The notes under the pieces were generated by a model. The model saw nothing but the letters and a program-made list of their open reading frames with translations, made no database searches and was not told where the DNA came from. Below, in pieces: positions 42,470 through 51,493 of a stretch of 54,747 nt of DNA. Source of the stretch: Bacteroidales bacterium (GTDB lineage Bacteria; Bacteroidota; Bacteroidia; Bacteroidales; Muribaculaceae); assembly GCA_020859845.1 (NCBI GenBank), contig JAJBVL010000056.1:1-54747 (forward strand), in the 5' to 3' direction. Within the stretch, counting starts at the first letter, position 1. Every line of letters begins with the position of its first letter. The translations under genes were made by a program, and so were the position numbers.

Positions 42470-43210
42470 ATGACAGATTTATATAAACGAACATTCCTTC
42501 TTACAGCGGCCGACTGCAACTCACAATTTGAGTTGCCGTTGGCCACTTTAGGTCAAAACATCGTTGAGACCGCCACCGACCATGCCAACATTCTCGGCGT
42601 GGACTATCGACGCCTAAAAGAGGACGGCAACGCTTGGGTGTTGCTTCGCATGACGATAGCTCTGCAACGTATGCCCCGCGTCAACGAGAGCTATGAGATC
42701 AAGACGTGGGTGGCAGGGTTCAACTCGCGCTTCTCGCAGCGCGACTTCACGATAAGCGTTGGCGACGAAGTGATAGGCCAAGTCACCACCACATGGACGG
42801 TCATCAACTCCGTGACACGCCAAGCGGCCTCGCTCGACGGCCTTGGCAATCTCGAGTCTGTAGTGCGCCCGGAGAAGGCCGATGTGGGACGGTCGCAGCG
42901 CTTGAAGCCAGCCGACTTTGAGCGCCCCGACATCCAAAGCGTGGGCTACAGAGTGGCCACCACCGACATCGATACCAACCGCCATCTTACAGCCATGCGC
43001 TATACCCAACTGATGGTCGACCGCTGGCCCCTCGACCATTACGACCACTATCGCGTAGGCCGCTTCGAGATAGCCTACTCGGCTGAGGCTCGCTACGACG
43101 ACTACCTCATGGTGGCCCGCGTAGATCTTACCGACGACACTGCCGGTGTGCGCATCTCGCGAGGCACCGAGACCCTGGCCCAAGCCTCCTTCCAGTGGTG
43201 CAAGCGATAA
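42470..43210 (+). CDS. Acyl-ACP thioesterase (FatA/FatB-type)
   Basis: 246 aa, two hot-dog domains. The first has QNIVETATDHANILGVDY and WVLLRMTIALQRMP; the second starts VGYRVATTDIDTNRHLTAM, with the Asn/His pair of the catalytic site (NRH in place of the plant NxHVN), and ends LAQASFQWCKR. Hydrolyses acyl-ACP to release fatty acids. It is likely co-transcribed with the sugar transporter, given the 11-base gap, though the two have no evident link. Confidence 0.93.
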   Translation: MTDLYKRTFLLTAADCNSQFELPLATLGQNIVETATDHANILGVDYRRLKEDGNAWVLLRMTIALQRMPRVNESYEIKTWVAGFNSRFSQRDFTISVGDEVIGQVTTTWTVINSVTRQAASLDGLGNLESVVRPEKADVGRSQRLKPADFERPDIQSVGYRVATTDIDTNRHLTAMRYTQLMVDRWPLDHYDHYRVGRFEIAYSAEARYDDYLMVARVDLTDDTAGVRISRGTETLAQASFQWCKR

Positions 43211-43393
43211 GCTCGATTAAAGTATCTTAAAAGTTTTTGGTAGGTTGAGAATTTTTGTTTAACTTAGCGGCTGAAAAGATTAGAAAGTTGTCCACTTGAA
43301 CTTTAAAAGACAGCAAGTGTTAGATTTAAAAGCGGTTTAAGAGACAGAGGTCTCAGGCTGCAAGCAAAAGTTTAACGTTTTAAAGTTTATATT

Positions 43394-43618
43394 ATGAGCA
43401 GTAACAACACATCAGGAACCTCTCGCACGATGCGCATGATCTTTGGCATCATCATGATCCTGGTCTACATCGGCATGGGAGTCTTGTTTTTATGCGGCTT
43501 CTTTACGTGGCTCTCAGGCGACTGGGCTTGGCTGCGTTGGGTTGGCGGCTTTCTTTTCATTCTCTATGGCATTTGGCGCGCTTATCGCCAGTTTACAGGT
43601 GTGGACAGTCCAGTATAG
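43394..43618 (+). CDS. Small two-helix membrane protein
   Basis: 74 aa. A polar start (MSSNNTSGTSRTMRM) is followed by a long hydrophobic stretch IFGIIMILVYIGMGVLFLCG and a second helix WVGGFLFILYGIWRAYRQF. No catalytic motif. It starts a run with a PstS-like protein and a TPR protein, a combination that in other Bacteroidales follows exbB-exbD-tonB genes; those are not upstream here. Confidence 0.75.
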   Translation: MSSNNTSGTSRTMRMIFGIIMILVYIGMGVLFLCGFFTWLSGDWAWLRWVGGFLFILYGIWRAYRQFTGVDSPV

Positions 43619-43651
43619 TTGTTTAACATCTCTTTACCTCAAGTTACCACG

Positions 43652-44626
43652 ATGAAATTTGGACATAGCCTTACGACATTCACCATTGCTGCAGGAATGC
43701 TTGCGGCAATGGTTGCGTGTGATAAAAAACCGACCAGTACGGCTACGAGCGGCATAGCCACTGTGGTGTGTGATGCCAGCTTTGAAAACATCCTCTCGCA
43801 AGAGATCGACGTGTTTGAATACATCTACCCCAACGCCAGCATCATGCCCTTCTACACCGATGAGCATGCTGCCATCGACTCGCTGCTCGATTTCAAGACC
43901 AAGACTATCATCGTGACGCGCCACCTGACACAGAAAGAAATCGACTATTTCAAGAGCCATAAGAAGACTGTGCGCCAGAGCCAAATAGCTGTCGACGCGT
44001 TGGCGCTCATAGTCAATCCCGAAAACCCAGTGAACGTGCTGAGCATTAAGGAAATCCGCGAGATACTCACTGGCGAAGTGAAGGAATGGAACCAAGTGGA
44101 GCCTTGCAAACTGGGCAAGATCGATGTAGTCTTTGACCATCAAGGGTCAAGCACCGTGCAGTATATGCGCGACTCCATCATGCAGGGACAACCTTTTGCC
44201 GATAACGTCTATGCTCAAAACAGCCCTCAAGGAGTGTTTGAGGCTGTTGCGGCCAACAAAAACGCTGTGGGCATCATCGGTGTGAGCTGGATAAGCAGCG
44301 ACTTGCGCACACGCGAGATGCCTCGCGAAGAGCGCGCAGCCGCTATTGAGCGCAACGACACCACCGACATCACGTTTGATACGAAAGTTAAGGTGCTGAA
44401 GGTGCGTGGCAAAGACGAAGTGACGGCCTACAAGCCCTATCAATATTATATCTTCGACGGCAGCTATCCTCTCTTCCGCCAGATCTACATGATCACCACG
44501 GCCCCTGGTGGCAGTGTGGCCCATGGCTTCTACTCCTTTGTCACGGGATTCAAGGGACAGAAAATCATACAGATGACGGGGATTTTGCCTAAGACAGTGA
44601 CACCACGTATGGTGAGCGTCAACTGA
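43652..44626 (+). CDS. PstS-like substrate-binding lipoprotein
   Basis: 324 aa from the ATG at 43652. Lipoprotein signal MKFGHSLTTFTIAAGMLAAM ending VACDKK. Periplasmic-binding fold with PstS-type elements: IVTRHLTQKEIDYFKSHK, ALALIVNPENPVNVLSIKEI (the hinge NPxNP), VFDHQGSSTVQYMRDS and GIIGVSWISSD, then FVTGFKGQKIIQMTGILP. No pstCAB genes are nearby, so phosphate uptake by ABC transport is doubtful; a role with TonB-linked outer-membrane uptake is inferred from the usual context. Confidence 0.85.
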   Translation: MKFGHSLTTFTIAAGMLAAMVACDKKPTSTATSGIATVVCDASFENILSQEIDVFEYIYPNASIMPFYTDEHAAIDSLLDFKTKTIIVTRHLTQKEIDYFKSHKKTVRQSQIAVDALALIVNPENPVNVLSIKEIREILTGEVKEWNQVEPCKLGKIDVVFDHQGSSTVQYMRDSIMQGQPFADNVYAQNSPQGVFEAVAANKNAVGIIGVSWISSDLRTREMPREERAAAIERNDTTDITFDTKVKVLKVRGKDEVTAYKPYQYYIFDGSYPLFRQIYMITTAPGGSVAHGFYSFVTGFKGQKIIQMTGILPKTVTPRMVSVN

Positions 44627-44680
44627 TAGTCATCTCTACGAAGACAAACAATCTTAAAACAAAACCTATAATAAACCAAC

Positions 44681-46297
44681 ATGAAGCTTAAATTCTTATT
44701 CGGACTGCTCTTGGCTGGCACGCTCACAGCAGGAGCTCAAGGCTATCAAGACGGTGTGGACAACTACAACGCCGGACGTTTTGACATCGCCCAAACTATC
44801 CTTCTCAACAACATCAACAATCCTTCAACCGACAAAGCTGTCGCTTACTACTACCTGGGAAACATCGCATTTCAGGATGGAAACGTTGCTGAAGCAAAAG
44901 CCGACTTCCAGAAGGGTATAGCCGCCGACCCCGCCAATGGTTACAACTACATCGGTCTGGGACAAGTGGCTCTCAAGGAAGGCAACAAGAGCGAAGCTGA
45001 GGCTCAGTTTAAGGAAGGTATCAACACCAACAAGAAAGACGCTGCCCTCCTCGCTGCCGTGGCTCGCGCCTACTACAATGTAGACCCCACTGTCTACTCC
45101 AAGCAGATCAACGACTATATCGCTAAGGCTTTCAAGCTTAGCAAGAACACCGAACCCGCCGTCTACATGCTCCAAGGCGATATGAAGGCCGACGAGAATC
45201 CTGGCGAGGCTGCCGGTCTCTACGAGATGGCCATCATGCAGAGCAAGAACCGCGGCGAGGTCAACCGTGAGGCTTACGTGAAGTATGCCAGCACCTACTT
45301 CAAGGTGAACCCCAAGTTTGCCATCGAGCGTCTGGTAGAGCTCAACGAGCTCGAGCCCAACTCGGCCCTTGCACAGCGCGAATTGGCTGAGAAATACTAC
45401 GACAACAACCAGTTTGGTAGCGCTTGTATCCAGTATGGCAAATACATGGAAAACCCCAACCACTTCCAGAAGGACGAGCAGCGCTATGCTGGCCTCCTCT
45501 ACTCAGCTAAAGAGTATGACCAGAGCCTCGCTATCGCCAATAAGGTGCTCTCTGAAGACCCCGAAAACTTCTACATGTATCGTATCATCCTCCTCGACAT
45601 GGCCGCTCTCGAAAACTGGGCCGCTGCCGAAGAGGCTGGCAATAAGCTCTTCTCCCTGGCTGGCGACAAGGTGATTGCCAACGACTATATCGTATACGGC
45701 AATGTGCTCAGCGAGCAAGGCAAGAACCAGGAGGCTGTCGACGTATTCGTGAAGGCTGTGGAGCTCAACCCCGACAAGCCCGAACTCCTGCCACAGCTCA
45801 GCGCCATCTATGAGAAGGCTGGCATGAACGACAAGGCCGTAGATACCATGAAGCAGTATCTCGACGGTGGCAACGGCACTACCAACGACATCGTTTCGAT
45901 GGCTCGCCGCTACGACGCACTGGCACGCTCCCTCCCCGAAGGCGACCCCGCACGCGTAGATGCTGCCACCGAGGGTATCAAGTATATCGACATGGCGATC
46001 GCTAAGGTGCCCAACAATGGTACGCTCTATCGTATCAAGGGTCAGCTCATCCTCTCGCAAAACGACAACAAGCCCAACGCTGCCATGGCCGAGGCTTATG
46101 AGAAGATGATCTCGTGCTACAACGAAGACCCCTCCAACAAGCAGAAGTATGCCAGCTCATATGCTGCTGCCGACTACCTGCTGGCTCTTTACTACCTTGA
46201 GATTGATCCTGCCAAAGCTAAAGAATACTTCCAGGACTACCTGACCATCAACCCCGACGACGAGCAGGTACGCAACATGGTTGAAGCTATGGAATAG
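44681..46297 (+). CDS. Periplasmic TPR-repeat protein
   Basis: 538 aa with signal peptide MKLKFLFGLLLAGTLTAGAQ. About a dozen TPR-like units: YYYLGNIAFQDGNVAEAKAD, GLGQVALKEGNKSEAEAQFK, YIVYGNVLSEQGKNQEAVDV, LPQLSAIYEKAGMNDKAVDT and others, ending LALYYLEIDPAKAKEYFQDY. A scaffold in the periplasm, following the PstS-like gene by 54 bases. A strong terminator follows it. Substrates or partners unknown. Confidence 0.9.
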   Translation: MKLKFLFGLLLAGTLTAGAQGYQDGVDNYNAGRFDIAQTILLNNINNPSTDKAVAYYYLGNIAFQDGNVAEAKADFQKGIAADPANGYNYIGLGQVALKEGNKSEAEAQFKEGINTNKKDAALLAAVARAYYNVDPTVYSKQINDYIAKAFKLSKNTEPAVYMLQGDMKADENPGEAAGLYEMAIMQSKNRGEVNREAYVKYASTYFKVNPKFAIERLVELNELEPNSALAQRELAEKYYDNNQFGSACIQYGKYMENPNHFQKDEQRYAGLLYSAKEYDQSLAIANKVLSEDPENFYMYRIILLDMAALENWAAAEEAGNKLFSLAGDKVIANDYIVYGNVLSEQGKNQEAVDVFVKAVELNPDKPELLPQLSAIYEKAGMNDKAVDTMKQYLDGGNGTTNDIVSMARRYDALARSLPEGDPARVDAATEGIKYIDMAIAKVPNNGTLYRIKGQLILSQNDNKPNAAMAEAYEKMISCYNEDPSNKQKYASSYAAADYLLALYYLEIDPAKAKEYFQDYLTINPDDEQVRNMVEAME

Positions 46298-46318
46298 TTT
46301 CCTTATCCCTACGATACT

Positions 46319-46357
46319 AAAAAGTGGGTGTAAACGCGCGTTTACACCCACTTTTTT
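46319..46357 (+). terminator. Strong intrinsic terminator (perfect palindrome)
   Basis: AAAGTGGGTGTAAACG-CG-CGTTTACACCCACTTT: 16-bp perfect arms (46321-46354) followed by TTT, with A's ahead. It can act in both directions. Confidence 0.9.
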
Positions 46358-46359
46358 AT

Positions 46360-46367
46360 TAATTTTG
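46360..46367 (+). promoter_or_regulatory. -7 box TAATTTTG for cdsA
   Basis: TAnnTTTG immediately after the terminator, 31 bases before the cdsA ATG. Confidence 0.6.
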
Positions 46368-46398
46368 CGTATCTATAACCCTCATTCTTGATGACACG

Positions 46399-47241
46399 AT
46401 GAACAAGATAGCAGTGAGAGCGGCCACGGGAGCCGTATATGTAACCGTCATAGTGGCGATGCTGATGATAGGAGGAGCACTGGGCTTCACGGCTCTATGC
46501 GCCCTCTTTGGTGTGTTGGGCGTATTGGAGCTCGACAAGATTAGCAATCCCCGAAGCAGCTGGGTAGTGGCGGCGCTTGTCGACATTGTGATGGTGCTAA
46601 CCCTCATCTGGGCTCCCCTCTATTATGTGTGGGCCGCTCCGATGGTAGGGGCTTCTGTAGCTCTGCTGTTGATTTTGGCTACGATAGCCACAATGTTTAT
46701 TGTCAGGCTGATAGTGCAGCTTTACGGCCCTGTGGAGCAAGCATTGGGGACCTTGAGCCATTCCTTCCTCTCCATCTTTTATCTGGGCATCCCTTTAGCC
46801 ATCGCCGCCATGCTCGACATCATAGCGGGCCCGGCCTACCTGCTGGCAATGTTTATCATGATATGGCTCAACGACACTGGCGCCTTCCTCGTAGGCTCGG
46901 CCATCGGACGCCATCGTCTCTTTGAGCGAGTGTCGCCCAAGAAGTCGTGGGAAGGGTTTTGGGGAGGCTTTGTTTTCGCCATTGGCGGAGGCATCTTCAT
47001 CTACTATCTCTTCGGCTCATGGGCTCCGACCCTCTCTCTGGTAGAGATGATTTTCATGGGGGCCATCGTAAGTCTTAGCGCCACGTGGGGCGACCTCGTA
47101 GAATCGATAATGAAGCGCTCGGCCCACGTCAAGGACAGCGGCAACCTGCTTCCGGGTCATGGAGGTATCCTCGACCGTATCGATTCGTTGCTTGTAGTGG
47201 CTCCATCGCTGCTGATTTTCTTTGTCATCTTGCTATTTTAA
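46399..47241 (+). CDS. cdsA: Phosphatidate cytidylyltransferase CdsA
   Basis: 280 aa membrane enzyme making CDP-diacylglycerol from phosphatidate and CTP. About eight helices; the signature near the C-terminus is visible as SIMKRSAHVKDSGNLLPGHG followed by GILDRIDSLLVVAP. An earlier WLNDTGAFLVGSAIGRHRLF and VSPKKSWEGFWGGF are also family motifs. Shares no obvious operon; purM follows 52 bases later. Confidence 0.96.
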   Translation: MNKIAVRAATGAVYVTVIVAMLMIGGALGFTALCALFGVLGVLELDKISNPRSSWVVAALVDIVMVLTLIWAPLYYVWAAPMVGASVALLLILATIATMFIVRLIVQLYGPVEQALGTLSHSFLSIFYLGIPLAIAAMLDIIAGPAYLLAMFIMIWLNDTGAFLVGSAIGRHRLFERVSPKKSWEGFWGGFVFAIGGGIFIYYLFGSWAPTLSLVEMIFMGAIVSLSATWGDLVESIMKRSAHVKDSGNLLPGHGGILDRIDSLLVVAPSLLIFFVILLF

Positions 47242-47293
47242 ATGACTATTCATCACTCCTAATATATTATCCCACTTTAATTTTTATTTCTAC

Positions 47294-48460
47294 ATGAGCG
47301 ATCAGCGTTACAACCTGCGAGGTGTCTCTGCCTCCAAAGAAGACGTTCACAATGCCATAAAGAATGTAGACAAAGGCCTCTATCCAAAGGCTTTCTGCAA
47401 GATAATCCCTGATATCCTGGGTGGCGACCCAGAGTATTGCAACATAATGCACGCCGACGGCGCTGGCACCAAGTCGTCGCTGGCCTATGTCTATTGGCGC
47501 GAGACGGGCGACCTCAGCGTATGGAAAGGGATAGCACAGGATGCACTCATTATGAACATCGACGACCTGCTATGTGTGGGCGCTACCGACAATATCCTCG
47601 TCAGCAGCACCATCGGACGCAACAAGCTGTTGGTGCCCGGCGAAGTGATCTCGGCCATCATCAATGGCACGGAAGAACTCCTTGCCGACCTACGCCAAAT
47701 GGGTGTCAATGCCTATAGCACCGGCGGTGAAACGGCCGACGTAGGCGACCTCGTCCGCACCATCATCGTTGACAGCACTGTCACATGCCGCATGCGTCGC
47801 GCCGATGTGGTCAACAATGCCAACATCCGTGGCGGAGATGTCATAGTGGGCCTTGCTTCAAGTGGCGAGGCTGTATATGAACATGGCTATAATGGAGGTA
47901 TGGGAAGCAATGGCTTGACCTCTGCTCGCCATGACGTATTTGCCAAATATCTGGCAGAGAAATACCCCGAAAGCTATGATGCGGCCGTGCCTCAAGAGCT
48001 CGTTTACTCCGGCCAAATGCATCTCACCGACGCTGTAGAGGGCTCGCCCATCAACGCTGGCAAGCTCGTCCTGTCGGCCACCCGCACCTACGCCCCTGTC
48101 ATCAAGCGCATCCTCGACGAGATGCGCCCCGCCATTCATGGTATGGTCCACTGCTCGGGAGGTGCTCAGACCAAGGTGATGCACTTCGTGGAGGGCAAAC
48201 ACGTGGTGAAGGACAATCTCTTCCCCATCCCTCCCCTCTTCCGCTTGATACGCGAGCAGAGCCAGACTGAGTGGAGCGAGATGTACAAGGTGTTCAACAT
48301 GGGCCATCGTATGGAGATCTACGTGGCTCCCGAGCATGCTGAGCGCATCATAGAGATATCGCGCAGCATGGGAGTGGATGCCCAGATAATAGGCCGTGTG
48401 GAGGATGCGCCCGTCAACAAGCTAACCATCTCCACCGAGAATGGTGTCTTTGAATATTAG
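47294..48460 (+). CDS. purM: Phosphoribosylformylglycinamidine cyclo-ligase (AIR synthase), long Bacteroidota type
   Basis: 388 aa. ATP-dependent ring closure of FGAM to AIR in purine synthesis. Motifs: HADGAGTKSSLAYVYW, IAQDALIMNIDDLLCVGATD, YSTGGETADVGDLVRTI, GGDVIVGLASSGEAVYE, then HCSGGAQTKVMHFVEG and late FNMGHRMEIYVAPE. Longer than the E. coli protein (about 345 aa), as usual in Bacteroidales. Its last 20 bases overlap the start of the next gene. Confidence 0.95.
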   Translation: MSDQRYNLRGVSASKEDVHNAIKNVDKGLYPKAFCKIIPDILGGDPEYCNIMHADGAGTKSSLAYVYWRETGDLSVWKGIAQDALIMNIDDLLCVGATDNILVSSTIGRNKLLVPGEVISAIINGTEELLADLRQMGVNAYSTGGETADVGDLVRTIIVDSTVTCRMRRADVVNNANIRGGDVIVGLASSGEAVYEHGYNGGMGSNGLTSARHDVFAKYLAEKYPESYDAAVPQELVYSGQMHLTDAVEGSPINAGKLVLSATRTYAPVIKRILDEMRPAIHGMVHCSGGAQTKVMHFVEGKHVVKDNLFPIPPLFRLIREQSQTEWSEMYKVFNMGHRMEIYVAPEHAERIIEISRSMGVDAQIIGRVEDAPVNKLTISTENGVFEY

Positions 48461-49868
48461 ACACACCCCAATCTATCTGCTATGGGCCATTCTTGCTGCT
48501 ATGTCGGTGGGAATGGCCATGGTGGGCTGTGGTCATGGCCACAGCTCAGAGGAAGATGCTGACTCAATAATCACCCACCCCCTACCCGACACTCTGCGCG
48601 TAGTGACCCTCTACAGCCCCACCTCCTACTTCATCTATCGCGAGGAGACGATGGGCTACGACTACGACTTGGTACAGCGCTTTGCCACCGACAAAGGTCT
48701 TACACTCCAGCTCGAGGTGGCTCCCAGTCTTTCTGCAGCCATTGAGATGGTCGACTCTGGCCTGGTGGATTTGATAGCCTATGAGGTGCCGGTCACGGCT
48801 GAATATCGCCCTCACATTGTGGCTTGCGGCATTGAAAGCATCACCCACCAAGTGTTGGTACAACCCAAGAAGAGCGCCAATGACACTACGGCCATCCGCG
48901 ACGTCACACAGCTCGTTGGGCGCGACATATATGTCGAGGCGGGAAGTAAGTATCATCATCGCCTCAACAATCTCAACGACGAGCTCGGAGGAGGTATCAA
49001 TATCCATCCCATCGACCGCGACACCCTCATCACTGAGGACCTCATAGCCATGGTCTCCAAGGGCGAGATACCACTGACGGTGGTCGACAGCGACATCGCA
49101 CGCCTCAACAAGACTTACTATAACGACCTCGACATCACGCTGGAGATAAGCTTCCCGCAACGAGCAGCGTGGGGAGTGGCTCCCGACCACTCGTGGCTTG
49201 GCGACACCATCAACGAGTGGATGGCTCAGGCAGCCCCACGCCAGCAGCAGACAATGCTGCTCAAGCGCTACTTTGAGATGAGCAAGAGCCAGCCATCAAT
49301 CCAGTACAAGCTCGACCTGAGCCGAGGCCGGGTGTCGCCCTTCGATGCCCTCTTCAAGCGCTACGCCAAGGAGGTGGGCTACGATTGGCGCCTCTTGGCA
49401 GCCCAAGGCTTTGCCGAGAGTCGGTTCGACTCCACGCAAGTGTCGTGGGCAGGAGCCCGAGGGATAATGCAGATAATGCCAGGCACAGCGCGTGCTCATG
49501 GTCTGTCGATGGAGTATGTGAGCCACAATGAGCCCAGCATCGCCACAGCAGCCAAGATTATAGCGTCGCTCGACCGCTCTTTTGCTTCGCGCGTCCCCGA
49601 CCGCCAGGAGCGCATGAAGTTTATCGTTGCGGCCTACAATTCAGGCATGGCTCATATTCTCGATGCCATTGCCCTTGCCGAGAAATACGGTCTTGACCCC
49701 CAGCGTTGGGACGGCAATGTGGCCCAAGCTTTGCTGATGAAGTCAAAGCCTGAGTATTACAACGACCCCGTGTGTCGCTATGGCTACTTTCGCGGCCGAC
49801 AGACCACTGAATATGTCCGCACCGTCTTTGGCTACTATGACCTCATCCGTCAGAAAATCAAGCTCTAA
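48441..49868 (+). CDS. mltF: MltF-like membrane-bound lytic transglycosylase
   Basis: 475 aa. Lipoprotein-like signal with cysteine in AMVGCGHGH. Residues about 55-275 form a periplasmic solute-binding domain (TLYSPTSYFIYREETMGYDY, VDLIAYEVPVTAEYR, GRDIYVEAGSKYHHRL). The C-terminal SLT domain has LAAQGFAESRFDSTQVSWAG (catalytic Glu about 326), ARGIMQIMPGTARAHGL and FIVAAYNSGMAHILDA. Cleaves the glycan strands of peptidoglycan with regulation by the N-terminal domain. Start overlaps purM. Confidence 0.93.
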   Translation: MVSLNIRHTPIYLLWAILAAMSVGMAMVGCGHGHSSEEDADSIITHPLPDTLRVVTLYSPTSYFIYREETMGYDYDLVQRFATDKGLTLQLEVAPSLSAAIEMVDSGLVDLIAYEVPVTAEYRPHIVACGIESITHQVLVQPKKSANDTTAIRDVTQLVGRDIYVEAGSKYHHRLNNLNDELGGGINIHPIDRDTLITEDLIAMVSKGEIPLTVVDSDIARLNKTYYNDLDITLEISFPQRAAWGVAPDHSWLGDTINEWMAQAAPRQQQTMLLKRYFEMSKSQPSIQYKLDLSRGRVSPFDALFKRYAKEVGYDWRLLAAQGFAESRFDSTQVSWAGARGIMQIMPGTARAHGLSMEYVSHNEPSIATAAKIIASLDRSFASRVPDRQERMKFIVAAYNSGMAHILDAIALAEKYGLDPQRWDGNVAQALLMKSKPEYYNDPVCRYGYFRGRQTTEYVRTVFGYYDLIRQKIKL

Positions 49869-49869
49869 T

Positions 49870-49931
49870 CTCCATCCCTCTATCTCTCTATCTCTCCATC
49901 ACTCTATCTCTCTATCCCTCTATTATTCTAT
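49870..49931 (+). repeat. Low-complexity CTCTATC-type repeats
   Basis: Irregular repetition of CTCTATC and CATC units in the intergenic region after mltF. A reverse-complement counterpart (GAGGGATAGAGGGATAG and following) is at about 54035-54070. Confidence 0.8.
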
Positions 49932-49961
49932 TTATTAACCATAATCCCCCATCTCATCACA

Positions 49962-50510
49962 ATGAAAAAGAAATATCTAAGCGCAGCCCTGGCTCTCACC
50001 CTCGCCTTCTCGCTGACCACCTCCAGCTGTATCGGCAGCTTTTCGCTGACCAACAAGCTTCTGGGCTGGAACAAGCAGGTTGGAAGCAAGTTTGTCAACG
50101 AGCTGGTATTCTTTGCCTTCTGGATTATCCCCGTGTATGAAGTGTCAGCCCTGGCCGACATCTTGGTAATCAACAGTATAGAGTTTTGGAGCGGCAACAA
50201 TCCCCTTTCTGCAAGCACCAAGACCATCGAGGGCAAGGATGGACAGCAGTATCTCGTGGAATGCGACGGCGCTGGCTACACCATCACCAGCCTCAGCGAC
50301 GGCACCGTGACGCGCCTCGACTATACTGCCGACACTCAGACATGGAGCGTCGAAGTGGGCGACGAGGTATATCCTCTGATGACATTTGTCGACGACACCC
50401 ACGTAGCTCTTCCCTCAGCCGATGGCACAAGCGTGCTTATCGAGGCCTCCGACGCTGGCGTCACGACCTACAGCCAGATGGTAGCGCCCCTGATGATGGC
50501 TCGCCGCTAA
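49962..50510 (+). CDS. DUF3332-family lipoprotein
   Basis: 182 aa. Lipoprotein signal MKKKYLSAALALTLAFSLTT with SSCIGSFSLTNKLLGWNKQV. A hydrophobic segment follows in LVFFAFWIIPVYEVSALADI and then VINSIEFWSGNNPL, the DUF3332 core; the tail is beta-rich (QQYLVECDGAGYTITSLSDG). Function unknown; attached to a membrane. Followed by a terminator. Confidence 0.9.
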   Translation: MKKKYLSAALALTLAFSLTTSSCIGSFSLTNKLLGWNKQVGSKFVNELVFFAFWIIPVYEVSALADILVINSIEFWSGNNPLSASTKTIEGKDGQQYLVECDGAGYTITSLSDGTVTRLDYTADTQTWSVEVGDEVYPLMTFVDDTHVALPSADGTSVLIEASDAGVTTYSQMVAPLMMARR

Positions 50511-50532
50511 TCCTCATCACTCACCAGAAAAG

Positions 50533-50567
50533 CGATGGACGCCCACCTACGAGCGTCCATCGTTTTT
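50533..50567 (+). terminator. Intrinsic terminator
   Basis: Arms CGATGGACG (50533-50541) and CGTCCATCG (50554-50562) then TTTTT. Serves the DUF3332 gene and perhaps the convergent module. Confidence 0.85.
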
Positions 50568-50580
50568 ATCCTTAATATCT

Positions 50581-50808
50581 CTACACTTCTTCTGGAGGTC
50601 GGCGCGTCTGGAGCTCGAGCTTGAGTTCCTCTGCAAGATAACGCTCTGAGCGGCAATGGAGGTCGGCCACGCCATCTTGAAGCAGTTCAAAGAGTTGAGA
50701 ATTATAGAAATAGTAGGATGCTTTGAGGGGGTCCATACTCATCATTTGTGCAAAAGTCATAATTACTCTCGCATACATCATTCTCATTAAGTGAATATTT
50801 GCCTCCAT
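50581..50808 (-). CDS. DUF3791-like small protein, third gene of the toxin module
   Basis: 75 aa. Helical; contains MRMMYARVIMTFAQMMSMDP, then LKASYYFYNSQLFELLQDGV and ADLHCRSERYLAEELKLELQ. Resembles its neighbour at 51281 in helix pattern (TYAV.., DVLHTFSSEYLADDLISLLK), so both may be DUF3791 proteins. Overlaps the toxin gene by one base. Likely antitoxin or co-regulator (inference from position). Confidence 0.7.
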   Translation of the reverse strand: MEANIHLMRMMYARVIMTFAQMMSMDPLKASYYFYNSQLFELLQDGVADLHCRSERYLAEELKLELQTRRPPEEV

Positions 50809-51284
50809 TACAATTCCTCCGATTTTATAAAATGTAGATACTCATCGATCAAGATCTGACTATTAATACATATCTGCATGTTGGGCTTCTGATAAATGAG
50901 TCTTCTCATAGTCTCTTCCCGGTCAATAAGCCCTTCCAAAAAGAGATTGATGGTATTAAATACTATATCGTTGGCAATTCCTCCTATCACAACATCATAT
51001 TCTTCATGAGGCAACTCCTTACGACAAGCCACTACAAAGTCAAGCCACTCATCATCATAATTATCAAACTTCTTGACCCTACAATGCTTTTTATAATCTT
51101 CGTCAAGTTCATAATGATTTAACACTGCCTTCTTCCCCCGTCTCTTAAATCGCTGTCCATAAGCTCTTGCCTGGTCTTCATGAATGGTTATATAAAAGCC
51201 TGCTCCGAAATCCAAGGAATTTCGGGAGTGGAAGATGTCGGGCGACACAACTTCAATGGAAGATGTATGATACACTTTTATCAT
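50808..51284 (-). CDS. DUF3990-family protein, putative ADP-ribosyltransferase toxin
   Basis: 158 aa. The N-terminus reads VYHTSSIEVVSPDIFHSRNS then LDFGAGFYITIHEDQARAYG, the HT..DFGxGFYxT motif of ADP-ribosyltransferase-like DUF3990 proteins. Acidic and helical tail (VIGGIANDIVFNTINLFLEG). In other genomes these genes lie between two DUF3791 genes, as here. Toxin action by ADP-ribosylation is established for the wider fold, not demonstrated for this protein. Overlaps both neighbours (4 and 1 bases), so one transcript. Confidence 0.85.
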   Translation of the reverse strand: MIKVYHTSSIEVVSPDIFHSRNSLDFGAGFYITIHEDQARAYGQRFKRRGKKAVLNHYELDEDYKKHCRVKKFDNYDDEWLDFVVACRKELPHEEYDVVIGGIANDIVFNTINLFLEGLIDREETMRRLIYQKPNMQICINSQILIDEYLHFIKSEEL

Positions 51285-51493
51285 AAGTAACCTCGCTCTT
51301 TTAATAGGGAGATAAGATCATCAGCGAGATACTCGCTGCTGAAGGTATGGAGCACATCGTAGCATGGCACTACGTAGTCGGCCAGCACTTTCGAGCGATG
51401 GAGCAAATTGAAGGCATCGGTCTCGCTGATTTTCAAGCTGTCGGCCACGCAGCCTACTGCATAGGTCACAAATCTCATCTCGTTGAGGTCCAT
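51281..51493 (-). CDS. DUF3791-family protein, first gene of the toxin module
   Basis: 70 aa: MDLNEMRFVTYAVGCVADSL, KISETDAFNLLHRSKVLADY, then VVPCYDVLHTFSSEYLADDL. This is the canonical DUF3791 pattern. Overlaps the DUF3990 gene by four bases. First in the operon, as antitoxins commonly are; activity inferred. Confidence 0.85.
   Translation of the reverse strand: MDLNEMRFVTYAVGCVADSLKISETDAFNLLHRSKVLADYVVPCYDVLHTFSSEYLADDLISLLKERGYL

Noticed and set aside
41466-42494. 342-codon antisense frame over the sugar transporter
   Set aside because: Low-complexity His/Gly/Glu-rich translation typical of a shadow frame; the opposite strand is a clear MFS protein.
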